27,595 bases of DNA, from contig CAZKBM010000041.1 in the NCBI GenBank assembly GCA_964550985.1, positions 1-27,595 on the forward strand, read 5' to 3'. This document shows, piece after piece, positions 7,986 through 15,369 of this stretch. The position numbers and the translations under genes are program-made. The notes beneath the pieces were generated by a model. That model was given only the letters and a program-made list of their open reading frames with translations, was not told the DNA's origin and searched no databases. The DNA comes from JAAYCI01 sp964550985 (GTDB taxonomy: Bacteria > Bacillota > Clostridia > Oscillospirales > Ruminococcaceae). The stretch's first letter is position 1. Each line of letters starts with the position of its first letter.

Positions 7986-8753
7986 ATGCGTGAAAAGAAA
8001 ACCGCACTGCTTAGCGGCGTAGCCACAGGTATTGGCGCGGCGGCAGCCATACGCCTGGCACAGGATAATTACCACCATCTGTTTTTGGCCGATTGGAACC
8101 GGGAGGAACTGCTGAATACGGCGGAAAAATGCAAAGCGGAGGGGGCGCGGGTGGAGTGCCTGACCGTGGACATGGGCAAAGAGGAAGAAGTAGAGGAACT
8201 GGTTAAGAAAACGGTAGACGCCTATGGGCATATCGATTTTTTCTTCAACAACCAGGGGGCCATTCACATGCCCAAAGATTTTGAAAACCTGACCGCTGAA
8301 GATTTTGACATTGTGCTGCACTCCAACTTCAAAGCCTGCTTTTTTGGCATGAAGCATGTTGGCCGGGTTATGATTGGGCAAAAGTCCGGCCACATCCTCA
8401 ACACCGGTTCTTCCTCCGGCATACGGCCCGAAACCGGTTTTGGCGTATATTCTGCCACAAAGCACGCCGTAATTGGCCTTAGCAAATGCGCCGCCATTGA
8501 GTGGGCCCGCCACAATGTGCGGGTAAACTGCCTGTGTCCCGGCGGGTTTATCACCCCATTGACCATTGCCGTGGGCAGCTATATGCAGGAACATCAGTAT
8601 GTACAGCCCAAGTCCTCCACCGCGCTTTTGGGCCCCGCCCACATGGGGGATGTAAAGGAAATTGTGGGCATCATATCGGCGCTTTCCCAAGAGGAAAACA
8701 CCACGTACATGACGGGTTCTATCATCAGTGTGGATGGAGGAAACACGCAGTAG
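7986..8753 (+). CDS. Short-chain dehydrogenase/reductase, probably NAD(H)-dependent
   Basis: 255 residues from the ATG at 7986, preceded by AAGGAAGGGAG. Rossmann dinucleotide motif SGVATGIGAA near the N-terminus (TGxxxGxG class). An Asp ends the second strand (LFLADWN), which favours NAD over NADP. Structural motif NNQG (NNAG variant), catalytic Ser in NTGSSSG and YSATK for the Tyr/Lys pair, then PGGFITP after strand six and SIISVDGG near the end, all typical of classical SDRs acting on alcohol or keto groups, including hydroxysteroid dehydrogenases. It shares an operon with the flavin reductase upstream; the two would handle C=O/C-OH and C=C reactions on one substrate (inference). A terminator follows. 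Confidence 0.9.
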   Translation: MREKKTALLSGVATGIGAAAAIRLAQDNYHHLFLADWNREELLNTAEKCKAEGARVECLTVDMGKEEEVEELVKKTVDAYGHIDFFFNNQGAIHMPKDFENLTAEDFDIVLHSNFKACFFGMKHVGRVMIGQKSGHILNTGSSSGIRPETGFGVYSATKHAVIGLSKCAAIEWARHNVRVNCLCPGGFITPLTIAVGSYMQEHQYVQPKSSTALLGPAHMGDVKEIVGIISALSQEENTTYMTGSIISVDGGNTQ

Positions 8754-8787
8754 GCAAACCGCACCGGCTGCCTGTAGGCAAATGATA

Positions 8788-8833
8788 AAAAGCCCAAAGA
8801 ATGGCCTGTATCCGTGGCATTCTTTGGGCTTTT
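8788..8833. terminator. Terminator between convergent operons
   Basis: A 16-bp stem (8788-8803 with 8818-8833: AAAAGCCCAAAGAATG and its complement) with a 14-nt loop. The arms end in A4/T4, so the structure can act on both strands, ending the SDR transcript and the permease operon. Confidence 0.88.
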
Positions 8834-8888
8834 CTATTCTGTTTATACACCATTTTACAGCATAGGGCAGAAATAAAATTGGTAAAAG

Positions 8889-9824
8889 CTAATTGTTTTC
8901 TTTGGAATACGCCACCCCAAGCTTTGCGGGCACGTTGAAGTTTTTGTGCCACACCGTGAGCACAATGGTTAGGATATATGGCAGGGCAATAAACAGTTCG
9001 TTGGGGAAATAGGCCCCACCGCCTATGCTTTGCATGTAGATGGCCAGCGCTTCAGCCAGGCCAAACACCAGGGTGCCAATCACCGCGCCGCGCGGGTTCC
9101 AGTTGCCCAAAAAGCAGATGGCGAAGGCAATCCAGCCGCGGCCGCCTATCATGTTCACGGTGAACATACCCAAAAAGCCCACCGAGTAAAAGGCCCCTGC
9201 AAGCCCGCACACCAGCCCCGCCGCCAGCACCACCATATAGCGCACCCGGTTTACCGAGATGCCCGCGACATCTGCGGCCTCAGGGTTTTCGCCGGTGGAG
9301 CGGATGGTGAGCCCCGCCGAGGTGCGGAAGAGCAAAAACCAGGCCAGCGGAATGAGCAGGTACACAAGGTAGGTAAGGATATTCTGCTGGAAAAGGATGG
9401 GCCCGATGATGGGGATTTGCGAGAGTAGCGGAACCGGAAGAACCGGCAAGGGGGTAATTTTGAGGGGCGAAGTGGGCACCCCGAACAGCACCCGCTGGAA
9501 ATAGGCGCAAAAGCCCAGGGCCAAAATGTTCAGCGCCGTGCCCGTTACCACCTGGTGCTGGCGCATGGAGATGGTGAGCAACCCGTAAATGGCCGCCACC
9601 ACCAGCCCGCAGCCCATGGCGCACAGCAGGCCCACAAAGGCGCTGCCGCTTAAATAGGCGCCCACAAAGCCACCCCAGGCCCCCAGCAAAAACATCCCCT
9701 CAATGGCCGTTACCATCATGCCCGAGCGCTCGGCGCATACCTCGCTGAGGGAGCCCATGAGGAGCGGGGTGCTCATCATGAGGGAACGGCTTAAAAGGCT
9801 GACTATCACGCTCATCACACTCAT
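8889..9824 (-). CDS. BMP-type ABC transporter permease (NupQ/YufQ-like)
   Basis: 311 residues of mostly membrane-spanning sequence (about 8-9 segments) belonging to the branched-chain/ribose permease superfamily used by nucleoside importers. GENPEAADVAGISVNRVRYM (about residues 185-204) is the cytoplasmic coupling loop contacting the ATPase. Last gene of the four-gene operon; its start overlaps the end of the preceding permease by 4 nt (ATGA), implying translational coupling. Confidence 0.88.
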   Translation of the reverse strand: MSVMSVIVSLLSRSLMMSTPLLMGSLSEVCAERSGMMVTAIEGMFLLGAWGGFVGAYLSGSAFVGLLCAMGCGLVVAAIYGLLTISMRQHQVVTGTALNILALGFCAYFQRVLFGVPTSPLKITPLPVLPVPLLSQIPIIGPILFQQNILTYLVYLLIPLAWFLLFRTSAGLTIRSTGENPEAADVAGISVNRVRYMVVLAAGLVCGLAGAFYSVGFLGMFTVNMIGGRGWIAFAICFLGNWNPRGAVIGTLVFGLAEALAIYMQSIGGGAYFPNELFIALPYILTIVLTVWHKNFNVPAKLGVAYSKENN

Positions 9825-10891
9825 TGTGCCACCACCTTTTGCAGTTTTCGTTTTTCGCGGCGGTTGTGCAGGTACTCCCGCACAAAATAGGCGGCAATGA
9901 CAAACAGCATTACGCAGCCCTGCATCAGGTCAATGACGCTGGAGGGGATGTTGAGCCCCGGCATACGCCCCATGATGTTGCCCATAACATTTAGCGCCCC
10001 AAACAAAAGTGAGGCAAAGATGATGCCGATGGGGTTGCCGTTTGCCAGTATGGCTATGCCAATGCCCGCCGAGCCAAGGCCTGGGCCAAAATCCTGTATC
10101 AGCATATGCTGTACGCCGTTTACCTCGGTAAAGCCCGCAAGGCCCGCCAGCCCCCCGCTGATGAAAAAGGCTGCCACGTAGATGCGCCCCGAGCGGATGC
10201 CGCTCATCTCGGCCGCGGCGGCGTTGCCCCCCACGGCCCGGATGCGGTAGCCCAGGGGGGTTTTGTACAGCAGCACCCACACCCCAACGGCCACCAGCAC
10301 CGCCAGCACAAAGCCCCAGTGCAGGCGGGTGCCCTTTATCAGGCTGGGTATCCAGGTATCGCGCGCCAGCGCGTCGGTTTGGGGGTACTCCCCCTTCCCC
10401 TCTTTTAAAAAGGTGCGCAGCAGGTAGTTCATCAGGGCCAGGGCCACGTAGGTGCTCATCATGCTCACCAAAAATTCATTGGCCTTAAAGCGCGCCTTTA
10501 AATAACCTATACCAGCGCCCGCGGCCCCGCCCGCCAACAGCGCCCCAATGGCGGCAATGGGCAGTACCAGCCAGCCGGGCAGCACGCTGCCCAAACTGAG
10601 CGAAAGCGCCACCGCCGCAAGGCAGCCCAGGTAAAACTGCCCCTGCGCGCCAATGTTAAACAGGTTTGCCTTGTAGGTAAAGGCAAAGGCAAGGCCCGTA
10701 AAGATAAGCGGGGTGGCCTTCAAAAACACGTCGCCCAGGGTGTACAGGTCGCTGAACATCGTGCCCAGCGCCTCGCCAAACACCGGCAGGGGCGAAATGC
10801 CCATAAAAAGCAGCCCCGCCGCCGAAACCAGCACCCCCAACAGGATGGCCGCCGTATTGGTCCAAATCAGGTCTCTCATTTTATCGCTCAT
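9821..10891 (-). CDS. BMP-type ABC transporter permease (NupP/YufP-like)
   Basis: 356 residues. N-terminal TM at about 12-30, then further hydrophobic segments; the coupling-loop motif is YRIRAVGGNAAAAEMSGI. It pairs with the neighbouring permease as the heterodimeric membrane channel of a purine/pyrimidine nucleoside importer. It has a charged C-terminal tail (YLHNRREKRKLQK). Its ATG overlaps the end of the ATPase gene by 4 nt. NupP-like proteins are usually longer than the second permease, as seen here. Confidence 0.88.
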   Translation of the reverse strand: MSDKMRDLIWTNTAAILLGVLVSAAGLLFMGISPLPVFGEALGTMFSDLYTLGDVFLKATPLIFTGLAFAFTYKANLFNIGAQGQFYLGCLAAVALSLSLGSVLPGWLVLPIAAIGALLAGGAAGAGIGYLKARFKANEFLVSMMSTYVALALMNYLLRTFLKEGKGEYPQTDALARDTWIPSLIKGTRLHWGFVLAVLVAVGVWVLLYKTPLGYRIRAVGGNAAAAEMSGIRSGRIYVAAFFISGGLAGLAGFTEVNGVQHMLIQDFGPGLGSAGIGIAILANGNPIGIIFASLLFGALNVMGNIMGRMPGLNIPSSVIDLMQGCVMLFVIAAYFVREYLHNRREKRKLQKVVAQ

Positions 10892-12420
10892 ACAAGCGCC
10901 TCCTCCCCCTGTGGTTTATAGCCCGCCATCAGCAGGCCAATGCTCTCGGTGCTAAGCTGGCCGGGCTGGTAGATGCCCATAAAAGCGCCTTTGTACATAA
11001 CGGCAATACGGTCGCACAGTTTAAAAATCTCCGAGAGTTCGGTGGAGACAAGCAGAACGCTTTTCCCTTCGGCCCGCTGGCGCAGTATGGTGGTGTGTAT
11101 ATTGTTGATGGCGCCAAGGTCCAGCCCGCGTGTGGGCTGGTTCAGTATCAGCAGCGAGCCGCCGCTTTGCACCTCCCGCGCCAGCACCACCTTTTGCTGG
11201 TTGCCGCCCGAAAGGCTACGCGCGGGCACGTCGGGGCCGGGGGCCTTTACATTGTAGGCCTCTATGGCTTCTTCTGTGGCCTTGTGCAGCGCCTTTTGGC
11301 GCAGAATGCCGTGGCTGGCCCACACCCCGCCGTAACTGGCCTTGAGCATCATGTTTTCAGCAAGGCTCATCTCCATCACCATGGCGTCGCGGTAGCGGTC
11401 CACCGGTACATAGCCAATGCCCTTGGCAATCCGCCCGCGTATATCCAAAGCGCTGATGTCCTCGCCGTCCAGGCGGATACTGCCCGCCGTGGGCTTGCGC
11501 GCCCCCCAAATCAGTTCGCAAAGCTCCTCCTGCCCGTTACCGCTCACCCCGGCTATGCCAAACACTTCGCCCGCGGCAATGCTAAAGCTCAAAGCGTCCA
11601 CCAATGGCGGCTCCTTGGGGTTTTGCAGGCAGAGCCCCTCCACCTGCAAACGGGGTTTCGCCTTTTCCAAAACGGGTGCGTTTTCGTCCTTTTGGGGTAT
11701 TTCCAAGTCCTCCCCCACCATCAGGCGCGAAAGCTGGGCCTCATCCGTCTCGGCGGCGGGCAAATCGCCGCACAGGCGGCCCGCCCGCATCACCACAATA
11801 CGGTCGGCCGCGGCCATCACCTCTTTCAATTTGTGGGTGATGAGAATAACAGCGCCCCCCCGCTTTGCGTAGTCTCGGATAAAGCCCATCAGCTTATCGG
11901 CCTCCTGCGGGGTTAAAACAGCGGTGGGCTCGTCCATAATCAGCAGCCCTGCGTTTTGGTACAGGGCCTTTAAAATCTCCACCTTTTGCTGCAGCCCCAC
12001 GTCCAGTTCGGCCACCTTGGCATCCACGGGGATATCGAAACCGTTTTCCTCGGCCAGGCGCTGCACCGCCGCACGGGCTTTTTTATAATCCACCACGCCA
12101 TGCACGTTGCCCAAAATGATATTTTCAACCACGCTGTGGGCCGAGACGAGGGAAAAATGCTGCTGTATCATGGCGATGCCAAGAGCCATGGCGTCTTTGG
12201 GCGAGTGGATTTTCTGCTCCTGGCCATCTTTGAAAATGCGGCCTTCATCGGCGCGGTACAGGCCGTACAAAATTTTCATCACGGTGCTTTTGCCCGCGCC
12301 ATTTTCCCCCAAAAGGGCCAACACCTCGCCGCGGCGCACGGCAAAGGAGATATCTTTGTTTGCCACCACCCGGGCAAAGTATTTTGAGATGCCCTGCAGT
12401 TCAAAATAGGGTGCTTCCAA
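10888..12420 (-). CDS. BMP-type ABC transporter ATPase, two fused nucleotide-binding domains (NupO/YufO-like)
   Basis: About 510 residues. First domain: Walker A GENGAGKST, signature LDVGLQQKVEILK, Walker B LLIMDEPTAVL. Second domain: degenerate Walker A GVSGNGQEE, intact signature LSGGNQQKVVLARE, and LLILNQPTRGLD with Asn for the usual Asp. That asymmetry is typical of sugar/nucleoside ATPases of this class. Start choice: an ATG lies at 12438, but it is directly followed by GGAGGAGGGA, a perfect ribosome site, and TTG at 12420 sits about 8 nt after it, giving MEAPYFELQGISKYF. TTG is therefore preferred, with the ATG as the alternative. A hairpin separates it from the substrate-binding protein gene. 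Confidence 0.88.
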   Translation of the reverse strand: MEAPYFELQGISKYFARVVANKDISFAVRRGEVLALLGENGAGKSTVMKILYGLYRADEGRIFKDGQEQKIHSPKDAMALGIAMIQQHFSLVSAHSVVENIILGNVHGVVDYKKARAAVQRLAEENGFDIPVDAKVAELDVGLQQKVEILKALYQNAGLLIMDEPTAVLTPQEADKLMGFIRDYAKRGGAVILITHKLKEVMAAADRIVVMRAGRLCGDLPAAETDEAQLSRLMVGEDLEIPQKDENAPVLEKAKPRLQVEGLCLQNPKEPPLVDALSFSIAAGEVFGIAGVSGNGQEELCELIWGARKPTAGSIRLDGEDISALDIRGRIAKGIGYVPVDRYRDAMVMEMSLAENMMLKASYGGVWASHGILRQKALHKATEEAIEAYNVKAPGPDVPARSLSGGNQQKVVLAREVQSGGSLLILNQPTRGLDLGAINNIHTTILRQRAEGKSVLLVSTELSEIFKLCDRIAVMYKGAFMGIYQPGQLSTESIGLLMAGYKPQGEEALV

Positions 12421-12473
12421 AAGGAGTCCCTCCTCCATTCGTATTTGGGGGCGCTTACACCCCCGGCAAGAAT

Positions 12474-12522
12474 GGCGGCGCCCCGAGGGTGTGGAACCTC
12501 CGTTCCCCCTAAAGGCGCCGCC
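12474..12522 (-). repeat. Intercistronic hairpin between binding-protein and ATPase genes
   Basis: Outer 9-bp stem (GGCGGCGCC 12474-12482 with GGCGCCGCC 12514-12522), inner pairs AGGG/CCCT and GGAAC/GTTCC around a CTCC loop. No T-run. Such structures after binding-protein genes typically protect the upstream mRNA, giving more binding protein than transporter. Confidence 0.78.
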
Positions 12523-12536
12523 GCTAATGCTTCGAT

Positions 12537-13613
12537 TTATTTCACAAACATGGCGGTCAAATCTACCTTGCCGTCTTTAAAATCTTGAATGCCGCTGTCC
12601 ACTGCGTCGCGCACATCCTGCGGGATGTTATCGGTGTACACGGCTTTGAAGATATCCTCCTGGATGCCGGCCTCGTGCACCATGTTGCCCGTCAGGGAAC
12701 CATCGATATACTGCTGCACCGCCCATACATAGAAGGTCTCAAAATCAAATACCACAGAGGCCACCACGGTGTTGGGGTCGATGGTGGTTTGGTCGCTGGA
12801 AAAGCCGATGAACTTGACGCCCTTTTGTTTGGCGGCCTCAATGCTGCCAAGGCCCACTTCATTTGCGTACACAAACAGGGTGTCGGCCCCGTTGTCAATC
12901 ATCTGCTCGGCCATCTGCTTGCCAAGGGCAACGTCGTCCCAGCTGTTGGCGTAGGCACGGGTGGCCTTGGCATCTGTTTTGCCCGCCTCTTTGGCTATGG
13001 CCACCGCATTTGCCTCGTATACGTCCAGCAGGTGCTCCATCGGCTCGTTGGGGAAGCCGCCAATGGTGGCGAAGTTACCGGTTTCAGACACATGGCCCGC
13101 AAGGATGGAGGCGATGTAGCTGGCCTCATACTCTTTGGGGAAGATGGGGGCCACATTGTCCCCGTCGCTTTTGGAGCCATTCACCACACAGAAGGTGGTA
13201 TCGGGGTAGTTTGGCGCAACGGCGGCCACGGCTTCGTCAAACTGGGAGCCGGCGGCCATCACCAGGTCATAGCCGCGCTCGGCGTACTCGCGGAAGGTGG
13301 ATTCAAAATCAGAAGCCTGTACGTTTTCCACATACTCCATTTTGGTGCCAAGGGTTTTGTTGCAGGCTTCCAGCCCTGCGTAGTTTGTGGCGTTCCAGCT
13401 TTGGTCGTTGATGGGGCCGGGCAGCAGCAGTACAATTTTGTAATCGGCAGGGTTTTTGCCCCCAGCCACCGAGGCGGCCGGTGCGGCCGAGCCCGAACCC
13501 GAGGCCGCAGGCGCACTGGCGGCGGGCGCAGAACTGCTTGCCGTGCTGCCACAGGCAGCCAGTAGCATGGCGGTGGCCAGGGCGGCCCCCATCAGCTTTA
13601 GCATCTTTTTCAT
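12537..13613 (-). CDS. BMP family nucleoside-binding lipoprotein
   Basis: 358 residues. Lipoprotein signal with lipobox LLAAC, Cys21 acylated; a Ser/Ala/Gly/Pro-rich linker (about 22-51) lifts the domain from the membrane. The Bmp/Med fold follows: KIVLLLPGPINDQSWNATNY, YDLVMAAGSQFDEAVAAVAP, then YEASYIASILAGH and the IGGFPNEPMEHLL region. The family binds purine nucleosides (PnrA, BmpA, Med). It is the first gene of the operon binding protein-ATPase-permease-permease, preceded by GGAGGAGAAGAA. A more distant alternative ligand such as an autoinducer or a riboside-containing cofactor cannot be excluded. Confidence 0.9.
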   Translation of the reverse strand: MKKMLKLMGAALATAMLLAACGSTASSSAPAASAPAASGSGSAAPAASVAGGKNPADYKIVLLLPGPINDQSWNATNYAGLEACNKTLGTKMEYVENVQASDFESTFREYAERGYDLVMAAGSQFDEAVAAVAPNYPDTTFCVVNGSKSDGDNVAPIFPKEYEASYIASILAGHVSETGNFATIGGFPNEPMEHLLDVYEANAVAIAKEAGKTDAKATRAYANSWDDVALGKQMAEQMIDNGADTLFVYANEVGLGSIEAAKQKGVKFIGFSSDQTTIDPNTVVASVVFDFETFYVWAVQQYIDGSLTGNMVHEAGIQEDIFKAVYTDNIPQDVRDAVDSGIQDFKDGKVDLTAMFVK

Positions 13614-13671
13614 TTCTTCTCCTCCATCCTATCGTCCCGTGTATGGCGGGGCATTTGCCCCTCTACACAAA

Positions 13672-13701
13672 AGAATAGAGCAAAACTGCACAAGTATACA
13701 A
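13672..13701 (-). promoter_or_regulatory. Weak candidate promoter of the BMP operon
   Basis: Minus strand: TTGTAT (13696-13701), 18-bp spacer, TATTCT (13672-13677). Matches are partial. No purine riboswitch can be seen in the short leader. Confidence 0.35.
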
Positions 13702-13737
13702 GCGGGTAATGTTGACATTTTGTTGAAAATTTTGCAT

Positions 13738-13765
13738 AAAAAGAACCCCCATCGTGCAGGGGGTT
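13738..13765 (-). terminator. Terminator upstream of the BMP operon
   Basis: AACCCCC/GGGGGTT stem (13744-13750 with 13759-13765), followed on the minus strand by CTTTTT. It ends the TetR transcript after it has passed through the palindromic element at 13788-13953. Confidence 0.75.
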
Positions 13766-13787
13766 TTGGCCACAAAAGGTATAAAGG

Positions 13788-13953
13788 CTAGTAGTTCACC
13801 AAGATTAAACTGAGGCATGGCATGCAAGTATTATTTCGCACAGCAAGAAGGACGATTGAGCAATAGCCGTAGCTATTGTGATTGAGGACGACGCAGCAGG
13901 GCGGAATAAGACGCAGCATTGCATGACACAGTTTAGGCTTGGGGGGCTACTAG
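13788..13953. repeat. 166-bp imperfect palindrome with perfect 7-bp ends (MITE-like)
   Basis: The ends are CTAGTAG (13788-13794) and CTACTAG (13947-13953). Inward the arms keep matching in blocks (CCAAG, TAAACTG, CATG, TTATT, CGC), and the centre is a perfect hairpin CAATAGC-CGTA-GCTATTG (about 13861-13878). No coding potential. It overlaps the last codons of the TetR gene by 4 bp, including the stop. It may be a miniature transposable element or a transcribed structured RNA. Confidence 0.7.
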
Positions 13954-14477
13954 GTGTATCTGCCCGCAATGCGCAAAAACTCGTCCGCCATCACTTCGGG
14001 GGCTTCGGTGGCGCCCCCTTCCAGCCAGCAAAGCATCATGTTATAAAACGCACCCGCAAAATAGTAAAGTTCGTATTTGGCAAGGGAACTCTGCGGCATA
14101 TCGCCACACTCGTAAATTTCACAGTCGGTGATAATATCCAGCAGCGAGGTGGCCACTTTGGCCCTGTGGAACGCCAAAACGAGGTCGGCATGTTCCCCAT
14201 AAAAACGGAACTTATACAGCATCACCTCGCGGCTGTAAAAATTCTCTTTTTCATAGGGTTTATTTTGGTGGTAGCACAGGGCCATCCGCTGTATTCCATA
14301 GTCGATAATTTCCTCAACCGATTTGAAATTGCGGTAAAAAGAGGCCCGTGCAACGCCTGATTTTTCAATCAATTCGGTCACTTTTAGCTTGGACCAGTCC
14401 CGTTGCCCGGCAAAGGCAACCAGCGCTTCCAGCAGGCGGTCTTTCACCCTTTGGTTGGCCAGTTTTCTTTTATCCAT
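13950..14477 (-). CDS. TetR family transcriptional regulator
   Basis: 175 residues from the ATG at 14477, preceded by GGGGGAAA. A longer reading from 14540 would start inside the operator and is rejected. The DNA-binding region is residues about 7-50: the helix-turn-helix VTELIEKSGVARASFYRNFK is typical of TetR. The C-terminal part (helices rich in Tyr, Phe, Cys) is the ligand pocket, ligand unknown. It is divergent from the flavodoxin-ferredoxin/nitroreductase operon and shares the 27-bp operator with it, so it most likely represses both itself and that operon. The stop codon lies in the end of the adjacent palindromic element. Confidence 0.9.
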   Translation of the reverse strand: MDKRKLANQRVKDRLLEALVAFAGQRDWSKLKVTELIEKSGVARASFYRNFKSVEEIIDYGIQRMALCYHQNKPYEKENFYSREVMLYKFRFYGEHADLVLAFHRAKVATSLLDIITDCEIYECGDMPQSSLAKYELYYFAGAFYNMMLCWLEGGATEAPEVMADEFLRIAGRYT

Positions 14478-14513
14478 GATACATTTTCCCCCGTTTTGTC
14501 TCGATTTAAAGGC

Positions 14514-14541
14514 TTGACAGCCACGCACTATATGATACAAT
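14514..14541 (+). promoter_or_regulatory. Promoter of the EFR1/nitroreductase operon
   Basis: TTGACA (14514-14519), 16-bp spacer, TACAAT (14536-14541). The -10 lies inside the operator palindrome, so bound TetR would block it. Confidence 0.8.
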
Positions 14542-14554
14542 TTGTATCATATAG
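14528..14554. promoter_or_regulatory. 27-bp perfect palindromic operator (TetR)
   Basis: CTATATGATACAA (14528-14540), centre T, exact complement (14542-14554). Position between divergent genes and over both -10 elements makes it the TetR operator (inference). Confidence 0.88.
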
Positions 14555-14574
14555 AAGGACACTGCAACTGTCAA
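14546..14574 (-). promoter_or_regulatory. Promoter of the tetR gene
   Basis: Minus strand: TTGACA (14569-14574), 17-bp spacer, TATGAT (14546-14551), a near-consensus promoter. Its -10 is in the same operator, and its -35 touches the ribosome site of the opposite operon (AAGGAGGG, 14573-14580). Confidence 0.82.
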
Positions 14575-14586
14575 GGAGGGAAACGG

Positions 14587-15369
14587 ATGATTTTGTATTT
14601 TAGCGGCACGGGCAACAGCCAGCATGTGGCCCTGCAGCTGGCAGAGATGTTGGAGGATGAGCTGGTTTCGATAAACCTGCACCTAAAAAAGGGCGGAAAG
14701 GCCAGCTTTCACACCCAAAAACCGCTTGTGTTTGTGGCCCCCACCTACGCTTGGCGCCTGCCAAGGGTGATGGAACACTGGATTTTAAACACCGATTTTA
14801 CAGGCAACCAAAACAGTTATTTTGTGCTTACCTGTGGCGGAAGCTGCGGTAATGCCGAACTTTATGCAAGGCGGCTTTGCGCCAAAAAGGGGCTGCGCTT
14901 TTATGGGCTTGCCCCGGTGCTGATGCCCGAAAATTACCTGGCAGTTTTCCCCACCCCAAGCGAACCGGAGTGCCGGGAAATAATAGAACAAGCGGCCCCC
15001 CACATAGCGGCACTGGGGGCACAAATACAGCGCAGCAGGCCCCTGCCCGCACAGCCGGTTACCCTAAACAGCCAGTGGCAAAGCGGCCCTGTTAACAAAT
15101 TGTTTTACGCGTTTACCGTGCAAGACAGGGGCTTTAGGGTATCTGGCAGCTGCACCCGCTGCGGCAAATGTGCAAAACGGTGTGTTATGAACAATATTGC
15201 CCTGGTGGGCGGCAAGCCCATTTGGCAGGGGCATTGCACCCATTGCATGGCCTGTATTGCGGGTTGCCCGGCGGGGGCCATCGCCTACAAAACACAGTCG
15301 AACAACCGGCATCGGCACTATATTATGGAGGACGCCCTGTGCTGGGAAAACGGAGGGGAAAAAGCTTGA
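14587..15369 (+). CDS. EFR1-type flavodoxin-ferredoxin fusion protein
   Basis: 260 residues from the ATG at 14587, with AAGGAGGG (14573-14580) upstream. N-terminal flavodoxin domain: FSGTGNSQHVA phosphate-binding loop for FMN and a conserved second loop (TCGGSCGN). C-terminal bacterial ferredoxin domain with two 4Fe-4S motifs, CTRCGKCAKRC and CTHCMACIAGCP. This is the EFR1 family, common in anaerobic Clostridia, a putative internal electron carrier; the redox partner is unknown. The last codon overlaps the start of the next gene (TTGA), so the pair is translationally coupled and the ferredoxin-nitroreductase is the obvious candidate partner. Confidence 0.88.
   Translation: MILYFSGTGNSQHVALQLAEMLEDELVSINLHLKKGGKASFHTQKPLVFVAPTYAWRLPRVMEHWILNTDFTGNQNSYFVLTCGGSCGNAELYARRLCAKKGLRFYGLAPVLMPENYLAVFPTPSEPECREIIEQAAPHIAALGAQIQRSRPLPAQPVTLNSQWQSGPVNKLFYAFTVQDRGFRVSGSCTRCGKCAKRCVMNNIALVGGKPIWQGHCTHCMACIAGCPAGAIAYKTQSNNRHRHYIMEDALCWENGGEKA

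Noticed and set aside
13712..13740. TTGACA with CATAAA on the plus strand at 13712-13740
   Set aside because: The -10 match is poor and the transcript would run straight into a terminator-like stem with no plus gene beyond.
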